A DNA stretch of 64,000 nucleotides. Source: Flavobacteriales bacterium. Its GTDB lineage: Bacteria; Bacteroidota; Bacteroidia; Flavobacteriales_D; Crocinitomicaceae. The position numbers and the translations under genes are program-made. Numbering within the stretch: the stretch's first letter is position 1; every line of letters begins with the position of its first letter. A model generated the notes under the pieces. That model made no database searches and was not told the DNA's origin. It saw nothing but the letters and a program-made list of their open reading frames with translations. This document shows, in pieces, positions 9,772 to 18,120 of this stretch. Location: positions 62,001 to 126,000 of the forward strand of contig CANFJL010000009.1 in assembly GCA_947447525.1 (NCBI GenBank), in the 5' to 3' direction.

Positions 9772-10790
9772 GGTTAATACTTTTAATACTTTCTTTTTTC
9801 ATACTTCCAGTAGTACTTGTTGCGCAGGATTATCATTTTACACAATATGATAAATCTTTGATGATAACGAATCCTGCAACTGTTGGAAATTTTGAAGGCT
9901 TTGAGCGCATTAGTATTCAAAATAGGAATCAGTGGATTGGTGCAGGCACAAAGTTTATCACAACCATGACCTCAGCAGAATTTACGATTGGTAAATCGGG
10001 ACATCAAAATAAGGCATTCGGTGGTATTGGATTATTTTTCATGAATGACGCAGGTGGAGATTCAAAATTTGGTATGACCTGTGGTGGTATTTCTATTAGT
10101 GGAAATATTCCACTAGCGAGAGGACATCGTTTGTCTGCCGGACTACAAACTTCCTTTAATAATAGAAATGCAGATTTTTCGAATCTTTCTTTTTACTCTC
10201 AATGGAACGGCTCTATCTTTGATCACACTATTGCGGTTGATGAACCCAATCAATTAGCATCCTTTAGTTATTTAGATGCAGGTATGGGGGTGAATTATTC
10301 ATTCGATAAATCCAGCAGAGGAACTTCAAGTAAAGAAAAAAAAATAAATATTGGGGGTTTTATTCAGCATATCAATCAGCCTAAATTAAGGTACAATGCC
10401 TTAGCGGTGGATCATCTCTATGCCAAATATGGATTGCATGTGGAATCTGCCTTCGGATTAAGTTCTAATATGAGCTTAGAGTTAAAAGTGGCTCAATTTA
10501 TTCAAGGAAAACATTACGAAGGTCTTTATGGAGCTTTTTATAAATTGAAATTTAAGGGCTCATCTCAAATTACAAGATTAAAACATGAAAAAACTTTAAG
10601 TACAGGACTTTATTTCAGATCAACGGGAGCATTAATTCCTGCTTGCTATGTAGATTTTGGAAACTATCGTTTCGGCGTGTCTTATGATCAAGAACTTGGA
10701 AGAATTGCTGCAGCATATCGCAGTTCATTAGAGTTCTCATTTAGTTATACCACAATGAAAAAGTCCATTTTTAAAGGTAAAAGATTATAA
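9768..10790 (+). CDS. PorP/SprF family type IX secretion membrane protein
   Basis: 340 residues, signal peptide [20 protein letters not shown], followed by the family's opening '[20 protein letters not shown]' and strand-rich barrel segments ('RNQWIGAG', '[17 protein letters not shown]'). PorP/SprF proteins cooperate with SprB-type adhesins and gliding-type CTD cargo. Its ATG overlaps the stop of the CotH-domain cargo gene (ATGA), the usual genetic pairing of cargo and its outer-membrane partner. The 3' end overlaps the convergent GH3-family gene by 6 bases. Confidence 0.93.
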   Translation: MRLILLILSFFILPVVLVAQDYHFTQYDKSLMITNPATVGNFEGFERISIQNRNQWIGAGTKFITTMTSAEFTIGKSGHQNKAFGGIGLFFMNDAGGDSKFGMTCGGISISGNIPLARGHRLSAGLQTSFNNRNADFSNLSFYSQWNGSIFDHTIAVDEPNQLASFSYLDAGMGVNYSFDKSSRGTSSKEKKINIGGFIQHINQPKLRYNALAVDHLYAKYGLHVESAFGLSSNMSLELKVAQFIQGKHYEGLYGAFYKLKFKGSSQITRLKHEKTLSTGLYFRSTGALIPACYVDFGNYRFGVSYDQELGRIAAAYRSSLEFSFSYTTMKKSIFKGKRL

Positions 10791-12311
10791 ACCTTTTTCT
10801 TCTAAAAAAGCTATCCATTTCTTTGCTTGTTTTTCGTTTAGTACTCTGGGCATTTTATTTTGCCCACCAATTTTGCCTGAACTTTGCATAAATTCATACA
10901 TCGTTCCCTCTGGAAGTAAAGTGACTTTTGGTGCTTGAAGTGTGTATTTCCTGGCAGAATAATAGTCATCATTTATTTTAGAAAGGATACTATCAATTTT
11001 TTGAATTAATAATTCAGCATTTAAGTGGTCTTTTTTTGTTTCAATATACCAGTGATGACTTTGTAGTTCTACGTTGGCGAAAATGGTGAATTCGGGCTCA
11101 ATGGGAAATTCTTTTTTACTTAACTTAGTTAATGCAGTGTTGATATTGTCTAATGATAAATGTTCCCCACACAAACTTAAAAATTGTTTAATTCTACCAG
11201 TGATAATGATTTCCCGTTCGTTGATATTAATGAATCGAACCAAATCACCAATTAAATAACGCCATAATCCAGCATTGGTAGATATTACAAGGGCATAATC
11301 CACTCCTTCTTTAACTTCACTTATAGTGAGCGCTTTGAATTTGGAAATTAATTCTCCATTTTCATCAAAAAAGTCTGATGTGAAAGGAATAAACTCAAAA
11401 AATATTTGATTTTCTACTAAAAGTCGCATACCCTTTTTAGACGGGGAAATTTGATAGGCAAAATATCCTTCACTTGCCAAGTAGGTATCTAGAAGAAAAA
11501 TAGGTTTCTCACTTAATTTCTCTAATCTTTTTTTGTAGGGCTCAATAAATACACCACCATGGACATAAACTTCCAAATTAGGCCACATTTGATGAATATT
11601 ATCCAATTGATAACGCTCTATGATGCGCTCCATTAACATGATACACCAACTAGGAATTCCAGCAATGATGCTAATATTCCATAAAGGAGCCTTTTCGACT
11701 ATGGCATTTATTTTCTCGTTCCAATCTTTTAAAGCAGCAATTTTTGGTCCTGGTTTGGCTAATGGTTTAACGATTAATGAGGTGTGCTTTTTTAAAATTC
11801 CACTTAAATCTCCCTCAATGTGCCTTTCAATCTTGGTCAACTTTGTTGATCCACCCACCGCTAGAACAGACGCATTGAAGAAAGCATCAGATAAATCTAA
11901 TTCATGAAGAATGGATAATTGCCTAACGCTAGTTTTTTGGAAAGATCGAATCATTTCTGTTGAAACAGGTATTCTCTTACTTGGTGAGCCAGTTGTTCCA
12001 GATGACAAAGCGTAATATTTAACCTTCCCCCTCCAGGTACAATCCTTCTGTCCAGATATTGTTTTGTGCAGCCATTTAGAGTAAAATTCTTCGTAATCGG
12101 AAATCGGCACATCAGATTGAAATTGTTCTACCGCATCTCCTTTACTTAAAAAGGAGGAAAAATCATGAAAGAAGCCAAATTCTGTCTGCTTGGCTTTCTC
12201 TATTAAACTTCTCAAAACAGTCAATTGATTTTGGTGATCAATATTTTTTCTGTTGATGCGCTTGTAACCAATTTCCGTGGATTTTTTTAATAGCTTCCCA
12301 ATGATTTTCAT
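10785..12311 (-). CDS. GH3-family acyl-adenylating enzyme
   Basis: 508 residues. The family's early 'AKQTEFGFFHDFSSF' stretch, the phosphate-binding 'YYALSSGTTGSPSKRIPV'-type loop near residue 105, and C-terminal 'ITGRIKQFLSLCGEHLSLDNI' hinge and 'SGKIGGQNKMPRVL' end are visible. Plant GH3 enzymes adenylate a carboxylate and conjugate it to an amino acid. The bacterial homologues, common in Bacteroidota, have no settled substrate. It is transcribed alone, divergently from the UspA gene, from a TATTTTTG box at 12352-12359. Confidence 0.85.
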   Translation of the reverse strand: MKIIGKLLKKSTEIGYKRINRKNIDHQNQLTVLRSLIEKAKQTEFGFFHDFSSFLSKGDAVEQFQSDVPISDYEEFYSKWLHKTISGQKDCTWRGKVKYYALSSGTTGSPSKRIPVSTEMIRSFQKTSVRQLSILHELDLSDAFFNASVLAVGGSTKLTKIERHIEGDLSGILKKHTSLIVKPLAKPGPKIAALKDWNEKINAIVEKAPLWNISIIAGIPSWCIMLMERIIERYQLDNIHQMWPNLEVYVHGGVFIEPYKKRLEKLSEKPIFLLDTYLASEGYFAYQISPSKKGMRLLVENQIFFEFIPFTSDFFDENGELISKFKALTISEVKEGVDYALVISTNAGLWRYLIGDLVRFININEREIIITGRIKQFLSLCGEHLSLDNINTALTKLSKKEFPIEPEFTIFANVELQSHHWYIETKKDHLNAELLIQKIDSILSKINDDYYSARKYTLQAPKVTLLPEGTMYEFMQSSGKIGGQNKMPRVLNEKQAKKWIAFLEEKGL

Positions 12312-12351
12312 GCTTAAAATTATACATTTTATTAACTAAAAAATTCTTTAA

Positions 12352-12359
12352 CAAAAATA
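12352..12359 (-). promoter_or_regulatory. -7 box for the GH3-family gene (TATTTTTG)
   Basis: Plus-strand CAAAAATA reads TATTTTTG on the minus strand, 41 bases before the GH3 start. It fits TAnnTTTG. Confidence 0.4.
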
Positions 12360-12396
12360 AAGAAAGTAATACTGCCGAAATTCCTTATCTTTCTAG

Positions 12397-12404
12397 TAAA
12401 TTTG
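12397..12404 (+). promoter_or_regulatory. -7 box for the UspA gene (TAAATTTG)
   Basis: TAAATTTG, 14 bases before the ATG. This gives a very short leader. A-rich sequence lies directly before the start. Confidence 0.55.
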
Positions 12405-12418
12405 TAAAAAAATACAAA

Positions 12419-13240
12419 ATGAAACAAAAAACTTTCATCGTCCCTCACGATTTTACTAATGTGGCTGATGTTGCATTAGCACATGCTATTGCTACTGCTA
12501 AACTTTCTGATACTGTTATACAGTTGTTGCATGTTGTAACAAGAGAAAGTGAAATAAAAGAAGCAATTAATAAATTGGATATTGTGATTAGTAATTTCTC
12601 TAATCAAGGAGTTAATTTAATTCCTAATGTAAGAATAGGGAATATTTTTGATGACATTTCTGATTTTGCAGCTGAACACCAAGCTGAGTTGATTTTTATG
12701 GGTACTCATGGAGCTACTGGCTGGCAACATATTGTTGGAAGTCACGCACTTAAAATCGTTACCAATTCTCATGTTCCTTTTATTATTGTTCAAGACAAGG
12801 CGGTAAAAGTAACTGGTTATGATACGATTGTAGTACCAATGGATTTACATAAAGAAACAAAACAAAAATTGTCCATTGTTGCGAATCTTGCAAAATATTT
12901 TAATTCAAAGGTGCATGTGGTTACTCCTGCAGAAACAGATTCTTATTTGAAGCATCAAGTGGAATCAAACATCATGTTTGCCAATCATTTTTTCAAAGAA
13001 AGAGGAATAGAAGTTACTGCTACTGTTCTTCCTGGAAGTGGATTTGACAAAGAAGTTGTAAAGCATGCCGCTAGTGTTGATGCTGACCTAATTGCCATTA
13101 TGAATTTAAATAGAAGTAGTTTTTTAAATGCTATTACTGCGAATTATGAGCAATATATCATAACAAATGATGCTCTTATTCCAACTCTAATTGTTAATCC
13201 TGTTCAAACGAGTTCTATTTATGGTGCTTGGTTTGATTAA
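12419..13240 (+). CDS. tandem universal stress protein (two UspA domains)
   Basis: 273 residues, two Usp folds. The first (1-135) opens with 'FIVPHDFTNVADVALAHAIA' and has the nucleotide-binding 'GTHGATGWQHIVGSHALKIV' motif. The second (about 138-273) opens 'TIVVPMDLHKETKQKL', but its loop ('MNLNRSSFLNAITANYEQYI') lacks the usual G-x2-G-x9-G(S/T), so it probably does not bind ATP. Cytoplasmic. No partner is evident; fbp follows 24 bases downstream in the same direction and may be cotranscribed. Confidence 0.9.
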   Translation: MKQKTFIVPHDFTNVADVALAHAIATAKLSDTVIQLLHVVTRESEIKEAINKLDIVISNFSNQGVNLIPNVRIGNIFDDISDFAAEHQAELIFMGTHGATGWQHIVGSHALKIVTNSHVPFIIVQDKAVKVTGYDTIVVPMDLHKETKQKLSIVANLAKYFNSKVHVVTPAETDSYLKHQVESNIMFANHFFKERGIEVTATVLPGSGFDKEVVKHAASVDADLIAIMNLNRSSFLNAITANYEQYIITNDALIPTLIVNPVQTSSIYGAWFD

Positions 13241-13264
13241 TCACGCCTTTAAATACTAATTCCC

Positions 13265-14266
13265 ATGTCAAAATTAACCACGCTTGTAGATTTCATCTAT
13301 GAAAAGCAGGCGGATTTTCCTTTTGCTACAGGTGAATTATCGCGAATTCTCAGTTCGATTTCGTTGGCTTCAAAAATGGTTTCTAGAGATGTCCGTCAAG
13401 CCGGTTTAGTAGATCATATATTAGGTGCACAAGGTGTAGACAATATTCAAGGAGAAGCACAACAGAAATTAGATTTAGTTGCTGACACAGCTTTTATCAA
13501 TGCCTTTGAGCAAGGTGGAGATGTTTGTGGCATTGCCTCTGAAGAAAATGATGATTTTTTAGCTTTTCCATCTGCTCATGCTCAAAAGGGAAAGTATGTT
13601 GTGTTATTTGACCCTTTAGACGGTTCAAGTAATATCGATGTTAATGTTTCTATTGGCACCATATTTTCAATTTATAGGAGAATTTCTCCAGAAGGTACTC
13701 CTGCAACTTTAGAGGATATGCTCCAAGCTGGTACTGAACAAATTGCGGCAGGTTATGTCCTTTATGGATCTTCAACCATGTTGGTCTATACCACTGGAAA
13801 AGGAGTGCATGGATTTACTTTAGATCCTTCAACAGGTGAATTTTGCCTTTCACATCCTGACATGAAAATGCCAGAAAGAGGTAGGTTATATGCCATGAAT
13901 GAAGGAAATATCAATACTTGTGAACCTGGATTAAAGGAATACATCGCTTATTGCCAAAGTAATGATAATGATTATAATGCTCCTTACTCTGGTCGCTATA
14001 TTGGTTCCTTAGTAGCTGATTTTCATCGCAATTTGATAAAAGGGGGAATTTATATTTATCCTGCAATCCCAGCATCTCCAGAAGGAAGACTCAGACTTTT
14101 ATATGAATGTAATCCCCTAGCATTTTTGGCAGAACAAGCTGGCGGCCTTGCGACAACCGGTAGAAAAAGAATCTTGGAAATAAAACCGAGTGCCCTTCAT
14201 CAGCGGATTCCTTATTTTGTCGGATCCAAATTAATGGTTGAAAAGGCAATGAGTTTACTCCAGTAA
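13265..14266 (+). CDS. fbp: class I fructose-1,6-bisphosphatase
   Basis: 333 residues, standard length. It hydrolyses fructose-1,6-bisphosphate to fructose-6-phosphate in gluconeogenesis. Metal and phosphate-binding residues are visible in 'CGIASEEND' and '[21 protein letters not shown]'-type segments, with 'NEGN', '[22 protein letters not shown]' and '[10 protein letters not shown]' later. It is 24 bases downstream of the tandem UspA gene, with no promoter seen in the gap. It converges with plsC, 4 bases away. Confidence 0.97.
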   Translation: MSKLTTLVDFIYEKQADFPFATGELSRILSSISLASKMVSRDVRQAGLVDHILGAQGVDNIQGEAQQKLDLVADTAFINAFEQGGDVCGIASEENDDFLAFPSAHAQKGKYVVLFDPLDGSSNIDVNVSIGTIFSIYRRISPEGTPATLEDMLQAGTEQIAAGYVLYGSSTMLVYTTGKGVHGFTLDPSTGEFCLSHPDMKMPERGRLYAMNEGNINTCEPGLKEYIAYCQSNDNDYNAPYSGRYIGSLVADFHRNLIKGGIYIYPAIPASPEGRLRLLYECNPLAFLAEQAGGLATTGRKRILEIKPSALHQRIPYFVGSKLMVEKAMSLLQ

Positions 14267-14270
14267 GCAA

Positions 14271-14888
14271 TTAATTCAACTCAAGAATTGCTTCTTCAAT
14301 TTCCTTAACAATAGTTTCAACCTCAGTAGCTTTGCATTTTCTGGGATTTCCAAAATGAACATAAGTATCGAAAGGCACCAAAAGTCGCTCTCCCTTTGGG
14401 AGTACTTTTCCCATACCTTTCATGTAAATCGGAATGAAAAATAATTCTGGATGCATTTGTAATAAAATCCCAATACCTTTTTTAAATTCTTGCATTTTAC
14501 CAGGTGTTCCTCTTGATCCTTCTGGGAATAATATAAGTGATTCCCCTTTTGTAATGGCAGCACTCATTAATTCTATTGGATTTGGTGCCTCTGTATTTTT
14601 ACTGCGTCTAATTAAAATAGCATTCGTAAAAAGCTGGGTGATTCCTGCCTTAAATTTAGATGATCCAAAATAATCTCCCGCCGCAATGGGATGTACGTGC
14701 TGTACTTGCCCAATAGGCAATGCCCCCATTATAGCTAATGTGTCTATATGACTGTTATGGTTGGAGACAATAATAAACTGCTTCTCTTTTTTCAGAGCTT
14801 CTCTATTCAAATATTTAACACCTACAATTACTTTTAAAAAAGATCTTATTCCTACTCCGTATAATATCCCTAGAAAAAGCCCTCTCAT
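14271..14888 (-). CDS. 1-acyl-sn-glycerol-3-phosphate acyltransferase (PlsC family)
   Basis: 205 residues. The catalytic HX4D motif is His44-NSHI-Asp49 and the substrate-binding FPEGSRG motif lies near residue 125. A short hydrophobic N-terminus can sit in the membrane. It transfers an acyl chain to a lysophosphatidate-like acceptor. It overlaps the upstream cdsA-like gene by 4 bases and ends the four-gene lipid operon, so it may serve the same dedicated lipid rather than bulk phosphatidate synthesis. Confidence 0.88.
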   Translation of the reverse strand: MRGLFLGILYGVGIRSFLKVIVGVKYLNREALKKEKQFIIVSNHNSHIDTLAIMGALPIGQVQHVHPIAAGDYFGSSKFKAGITQLFTNAILIRRSKNTEAPNPIELMSAAITKGESLILFPEGSRGTPGKMQEFKKGIGILLQMHPELFFIPIYMKGMGKVLPKGERLLVPFDTYVHFGNPRKCKATEVETIVKEIEEAILELN

Positions 14889-15847
14889 CCTGCGTAATAT
14901 AAGTTATATACAATATAAAAAAAGGTAGGAGCACTTAACGATAAAGAGTCAATTCGGTCTAAAATTCCACCATGTCCAGGAATTAACAATCCTGTATCTT
15001 TTATTCCAATATCTCGCTTAACAGCCGAGATGATAATGTCACCTACAAATCCTGCATTTGCAATGCAAAAACCAATAATGAGTGCTTCTATTCCCGTAAA
15101 TGGTGTTAAAAACCTCAAGAAATAAGCAAGAATCGTGGTGCTAAGGATTCCGCCAATAAATCCTTCCCATGTTTTATTTGGGCTGATTTTAGGAAGAATT
15201 TTATTTTTCCCAAATAATTTTCCCCAAATAAACTGAAAGACATCATTGATTTCGGTCAAAAAAACCACGAATAGAAGTAAGCCTCTGCCGCCTGCATGAA
15301 ATCCTTCAAGATTAGGAAGAGATAGTAAATAAGCTAAATGACTCAATGAAAAAACAGTCAACATCAATTGTGTTGGCAACACACTCATAGATCGGCCGAT
15401 TTCTGTTGTTGCGCCCCTGATGACCAACATAAACGGAATCCAGACGAACATAAAAACAGGAATAAAAATCACGAAAATATTAAACCATCCCTTATATGCG
15501 ATGAAGTACTGAATTGGAATGGCAAGGTAACACCAGATAATAACCCTTCGGTCTTCATCTCTCACATTTTTACTAATGGAGGCTAATTCTCTAAGCGCAA
15601 CAAAGGATAACAATCCAAACGCAATGAAAGAGAGCGCAGGATGCACTAATGAAGTGAGAATGATGAGCGCCGCCATCGCCCACCATGAATTAGTCCTGGT
15701 TTTTAGTTCTTTTAAATCTGCTGTAGGTTTCAATAAACCCCACACATAAAATAGGGTAGAAGCAAACACTAATACGCTAATAATAATTACAATTATGGCA
15801 ATTACTTCTACGTTATCGAGATAGATTTTAGAGGTAAAAATGTTCAT
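14885..15847 (-). CDS. phosphatidate cytidylyltransferase family protein (YnbB-like CdsA)
   Basis: 320 residues with seven or eight membrane helices. The CdsA signature is at the C-terminus ('SAVKRDIGIKDTGLLIPGHG' then 'GILDRIDSL'), with 'KISPNKTWEGFIGG' before it. The N-terminal half includes 'LKTRTNSWWAMA', which recalls E. coli YnbB rather than housekeeping CdsA. It would make CDP-activated lipid from CTP. Upstream, the CDP-alcohol transferase of the same operon is its likely consumer. Housekeeping CdsA is expected elsewhere in the genome; this cannot be checked here. Confidence 0.85.
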   Translation of the reverse strand: MNIFTSKIYLDNVEVIAIIVIIISVLVFASTLFYVWGLLKPTADLKELKTRTNSWWAMAALIILTSLVHPALSFIAFGLLSFVALRELASISKNVRDEDRRVIIWCYLAIPIQYFIAYKGWFNIFVIFIPVFMFVWIPFMLVIRGATTEIGRSMSVLPTQLMLTVFSLSHLAYLLSLPNLEGFHAGGRGLLLFVVFLTEINDVFQFIWGKLFGKNKILPKISPNKTWEGFIGGILSTTILAYFLRFLTPFTGIEALIIGFCIANAGFVGDIIISAVKRDIGIKDTGLLIPGHGGILDRIDSLSLSAPTFFYIVYNLYYAG

Positions 15848-15898
15848 TTATTAAAATTTACTCAATAAAGATAGTGAACAAATTGGTGCAATCTACAC

Positions 15899-17392
15899 TT
15901 ATTTATCAATCAAATCAGATACGATTTTTGAAGAAAGTAAACTCAGTGGAATACCACCTCCCGGATGGACGGAACCTCCGCAAAAATATAAACCCTTTAT
16001 TTTACTTGTGAAATTTGGGTGTCTTAGAAATGCAGCAAATTTAGAATTGCTTGATGCCCCGTATAATGATCCCCTATGTGATTTAGTTTTTGATTCAATA
16101 GTCCGGGGATCCAAGATAGACTCGCATTCAATTAAAGGTTCTAGGTCTATTTTAAAAATAGAATTTATTTTACTGATTATATTTTTTTTGGCCTCTACGA
16201 TTAAAGCATCCCAATCTTGATTAAAATTTGCGGGAGTATTGATCATGACAAACCAATTCTCCGATCCTTCAGGTGCATCAGCGGATTCTTCTTTACTGCT
16301 GATGTTGATATAGACCGTTGGATCAGAGGAAATAAGTTGTTGATTGAATAGTAAATCAAATTCTCCTTCGTAATCGGAGCTAAAAAGTATATTGTGTAAA
16401 TCTAATTCTGGAAATTGCTTTCTAATCCCCCAATAGAATATTATGGCAGAACTAGATCTTTCTTGTTGCACTATTTTTTTGGGACTTAAATCATCTTTTA
16501 ATAAACTGGAGTAGCTGGTGAAAATGTCTGAATTAGAAACCACCAATGAGGCTTCATACCGTCCCTTGCTACTGATGAGCCCCGTTATCGCCTTTTTAGC
16601 AATGGTTATTTTGGTGACTTCTTCGTTAAACTTGAACTGAACGCCTTTTTTAAGCGCTAGCGCATAAAGACTTAAAGCAATTTCTTTCATTCCTCCCTTG
16701 GGTGTAAAGGTCCCCAATTGCATTTCAAGATGAGGAATCATGGACATTATCCCAGGTGTTTTGTAGGGAGAAGAGCCATTGTAGGTTGCGAATCTATTGA
16801 ACAATTGCACCAATTTCTGATCCCTGAAACTTTTCTTATTGGTCGCATTTAAAGATCTGTTGGTGTCTAATTTATAAAAATTTAAAACCGCTTTTAAGGT
16901 TGTTGCAGATAGGTAAGTGCTTATTTTATGCAAGGATTTTTCAAGAAAAACACCTGAAGTAAGTTCATATTTTTGCTTGTTTTTCTCTAAGTAATTCTCA
17001 ATTTCATACTTACTGACTTGAAAAGTAGAAAGTAAATCATTGATGAATTCTTCTTTGTCAGCTGCAGCGGAAAATCTAGTACCATCCTCCCAAAAATAAT
17101 TGCAGATGGTATCTTTGTTTCGATAATTAAAAAAATCTTTAGGGTTTTCGTTAAACAAGGAAAACAATTCATCTATCAAATGCGGCATAGTCAATAGGGA
17201 GGGTCCCGTATCAAAACGATAGCCATTGAGTTCAAGATTAGATATTTTACCTCCGGGATAAGCATTTGCCTCAATAACGGTTACTTCGTACCCCTTACTT
17301 TTCAATCTAAGCGCTATTGCTAATCCAGCTATTCCAGCACCGATAACAAGAGCCTTCTTATTTTCTTTAATTTCCCCCACAATTGCTTTCAT
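15899..17392 (-). CDS. crtD: CrtI/CrtD-family FAD-dependent carotenoid desaturase
   Basis: 497 residues. An N-terminal Rossmann motif (ALVIGAGIAGLAIALRLKSKG, with the following 'EANAYPGGKISN') binds FAD. The C-terminal family signature contains 'RHPNF' and then 'GLYFCGGSVHPGGGIPLSLL'. The ending 'RGSLYGASSN' and the length resemble the 3,4-desaturases (CrtD) of flavobacterial myxol/saproxanthin synthesis more than phytoene desaturase CrtI. CrtI cannot be excluded from sequence alone. Its ATG shares one base with the stop of the CDP-alcohol transferase gene (TAATG), so it is translationally coupled to a phospholipid-type gene, which is unusual for a carotenoid enzyme. Confidence 0.8.
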   Translation of the reverse strand: MKAIVGEIKENKKALVIGAGIAGLAIALRLKSKGYEVTVIEANAYPGGKISNLELNGYRFDTGPSLLTMPHLIDELFSLFNENPKDFFNYRNKDTICNYFWEDGTRFSAAADKEEFINDLLSTFQVSKYEIENYLEKNKQKYELTSGVFLEKSLHKISTYLSATTLKAVLNFYKLDTNRSLNATNKKSFRDQKLVQLFNRFATYNGSSPYKTPGIMSMIPHLEMQLGTFTPKGGMKEIALSLYALALKKGVQFKFNEEVTKITIAKKAITGLISSKGRYEASLVVSNSDIFTSYSSLLKDDLSPKKIVQQERSSSAIIFYWGIRKQFPELDLHNILFSSDYEGEFDLLFNQQLISSDPTVYINISSKEESADAPEGSENWFVMINTPANFNQDWDALIVEAKKNIISKINSIFKIDLEPLIECESILDPRTIESKTKSHRGSLYGASSNSKFAAFLRHPNFTSKIKGLYFCGGSVHPGGGIPLSLLSSKIVSDLIDK

Positions 17393-17991
17393 TATTCTGT
17401 ACTTAAAGATTTTTTAATTCTGATGAATGTGCTCAATAGTAGCAAAATATCTAAAAGGTAGAATAAGTATTGCATATAGGGTAAGACGCGAACTGAACAA
17501 AATAAAATGATGCTTGCCAGTCCAATGATTAAAGCACGGTCACTCTTCCCCATAGGGCCGTCATAGCGTCTTGTCCCAGAAACTATTTTCCCCATTATAC
17601 CTGCAAATTCATTTAAAATAGATAAAAATAAGAAGGTGATAAAGGAATAGAGCTCGGCTTGAAATAACCAATATAATGGAGCAAACATTACAAAATCTGA
17701 GAACACATCGCCAATTTCATTTAACATTTCTCCACTTTTGCTTTGAAGCATATAAGTTCTAGCCATCATTCCATCTAAGGCATTCAATGCCATGCGAATT
17801 AAAAGCGCAACAGGCAATATAATCAAGCTGATGAGAATGGGATGCATCCAGCAGAATAAGCCGCAAACCACAGATAGCAATATCGCCATCCAAGTAATGG
17901 TATTGGGTTGAATACCTTTTTTATGCATTTGCTCTAATATAGGCTTCAATAAAGCTTGAAATTGAGGCTTAATTTTATAAATAGAAATCAT
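17392..17991 (-). CDS. CDP-alcohol phosphatidyltransferase family protein (YnbA-like)
   Basis: 199 residues with about six membrane helices. The family motif D-x2-DG-x2-AR-x8-G-x3-D-x3-D is recognisable, but the first and third Asp are Asn: Asn70, Asp73-Gly74, Ala77-Arg78, Gly87, Asn91, Asp95. From memory E. coli YnbA shows the same NALDG...LNE pattern. The enzyme would transfer a phosphatidyl group from CDP-diacylglycerol to an alcohol at the inner membrane; the acceptor is unknown. It is the first gene of the operon with crtD-like, ynbB-like and plsC, and has a good promoter box upstream (18026-18033). Confidence 0.85.
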   Translation of the reverse strand: MISIYKIKPQFQALLKPILEQMHKKGIQPNTITWMAILLSVVCGLFCWMHPILISLIILPVALLIRMALNALDGMMARTYMLQSKSGEMLNEIGDVFSDFVMFAPLYWLFQAELYSFITFLFLSILNEFAGIMGKIVSGTRRYDGPMGKSDRALIIGLASIILFCSVRVLPYMQYLFYLLDILLLLSTFIRIKKSLSTE

Positions 17992-18025
17992 AATTTTTAC
18001 TTTTGATTCAAGTCAGCACAAAATA

Positions 18026-18033
18026 CAAATTTA
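18026..18033 (-). promoter_or_regulatory. -7 box for the lipid operon (TAAATTTG)
   Basis: Plus-strand CAAATTTA is TAAATTTG on the minus strand, 34 bases before the YnbA-like start. Confidence 0.5.
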
Positions 18034-18120
18034 ATGTAATAGCTTTTAGACAGATCTGATTTTTTCTATACTTTTCATGCTTGTCCATCTCTAGAGAAAT
18101 GGTAATTTCGCTCTCGAACA

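Noticed and set aside
17392-17991. Calling the YnbA-like protein a degenerate, inactive CDP-alcohol transferase
   Set aside because: Two motif Asp are Asn, but the remaining motif residues, helices and operon context are intact, and a named E. coli family shares the change as far as I recall. A pseudoenzyme is possible but not favoured.
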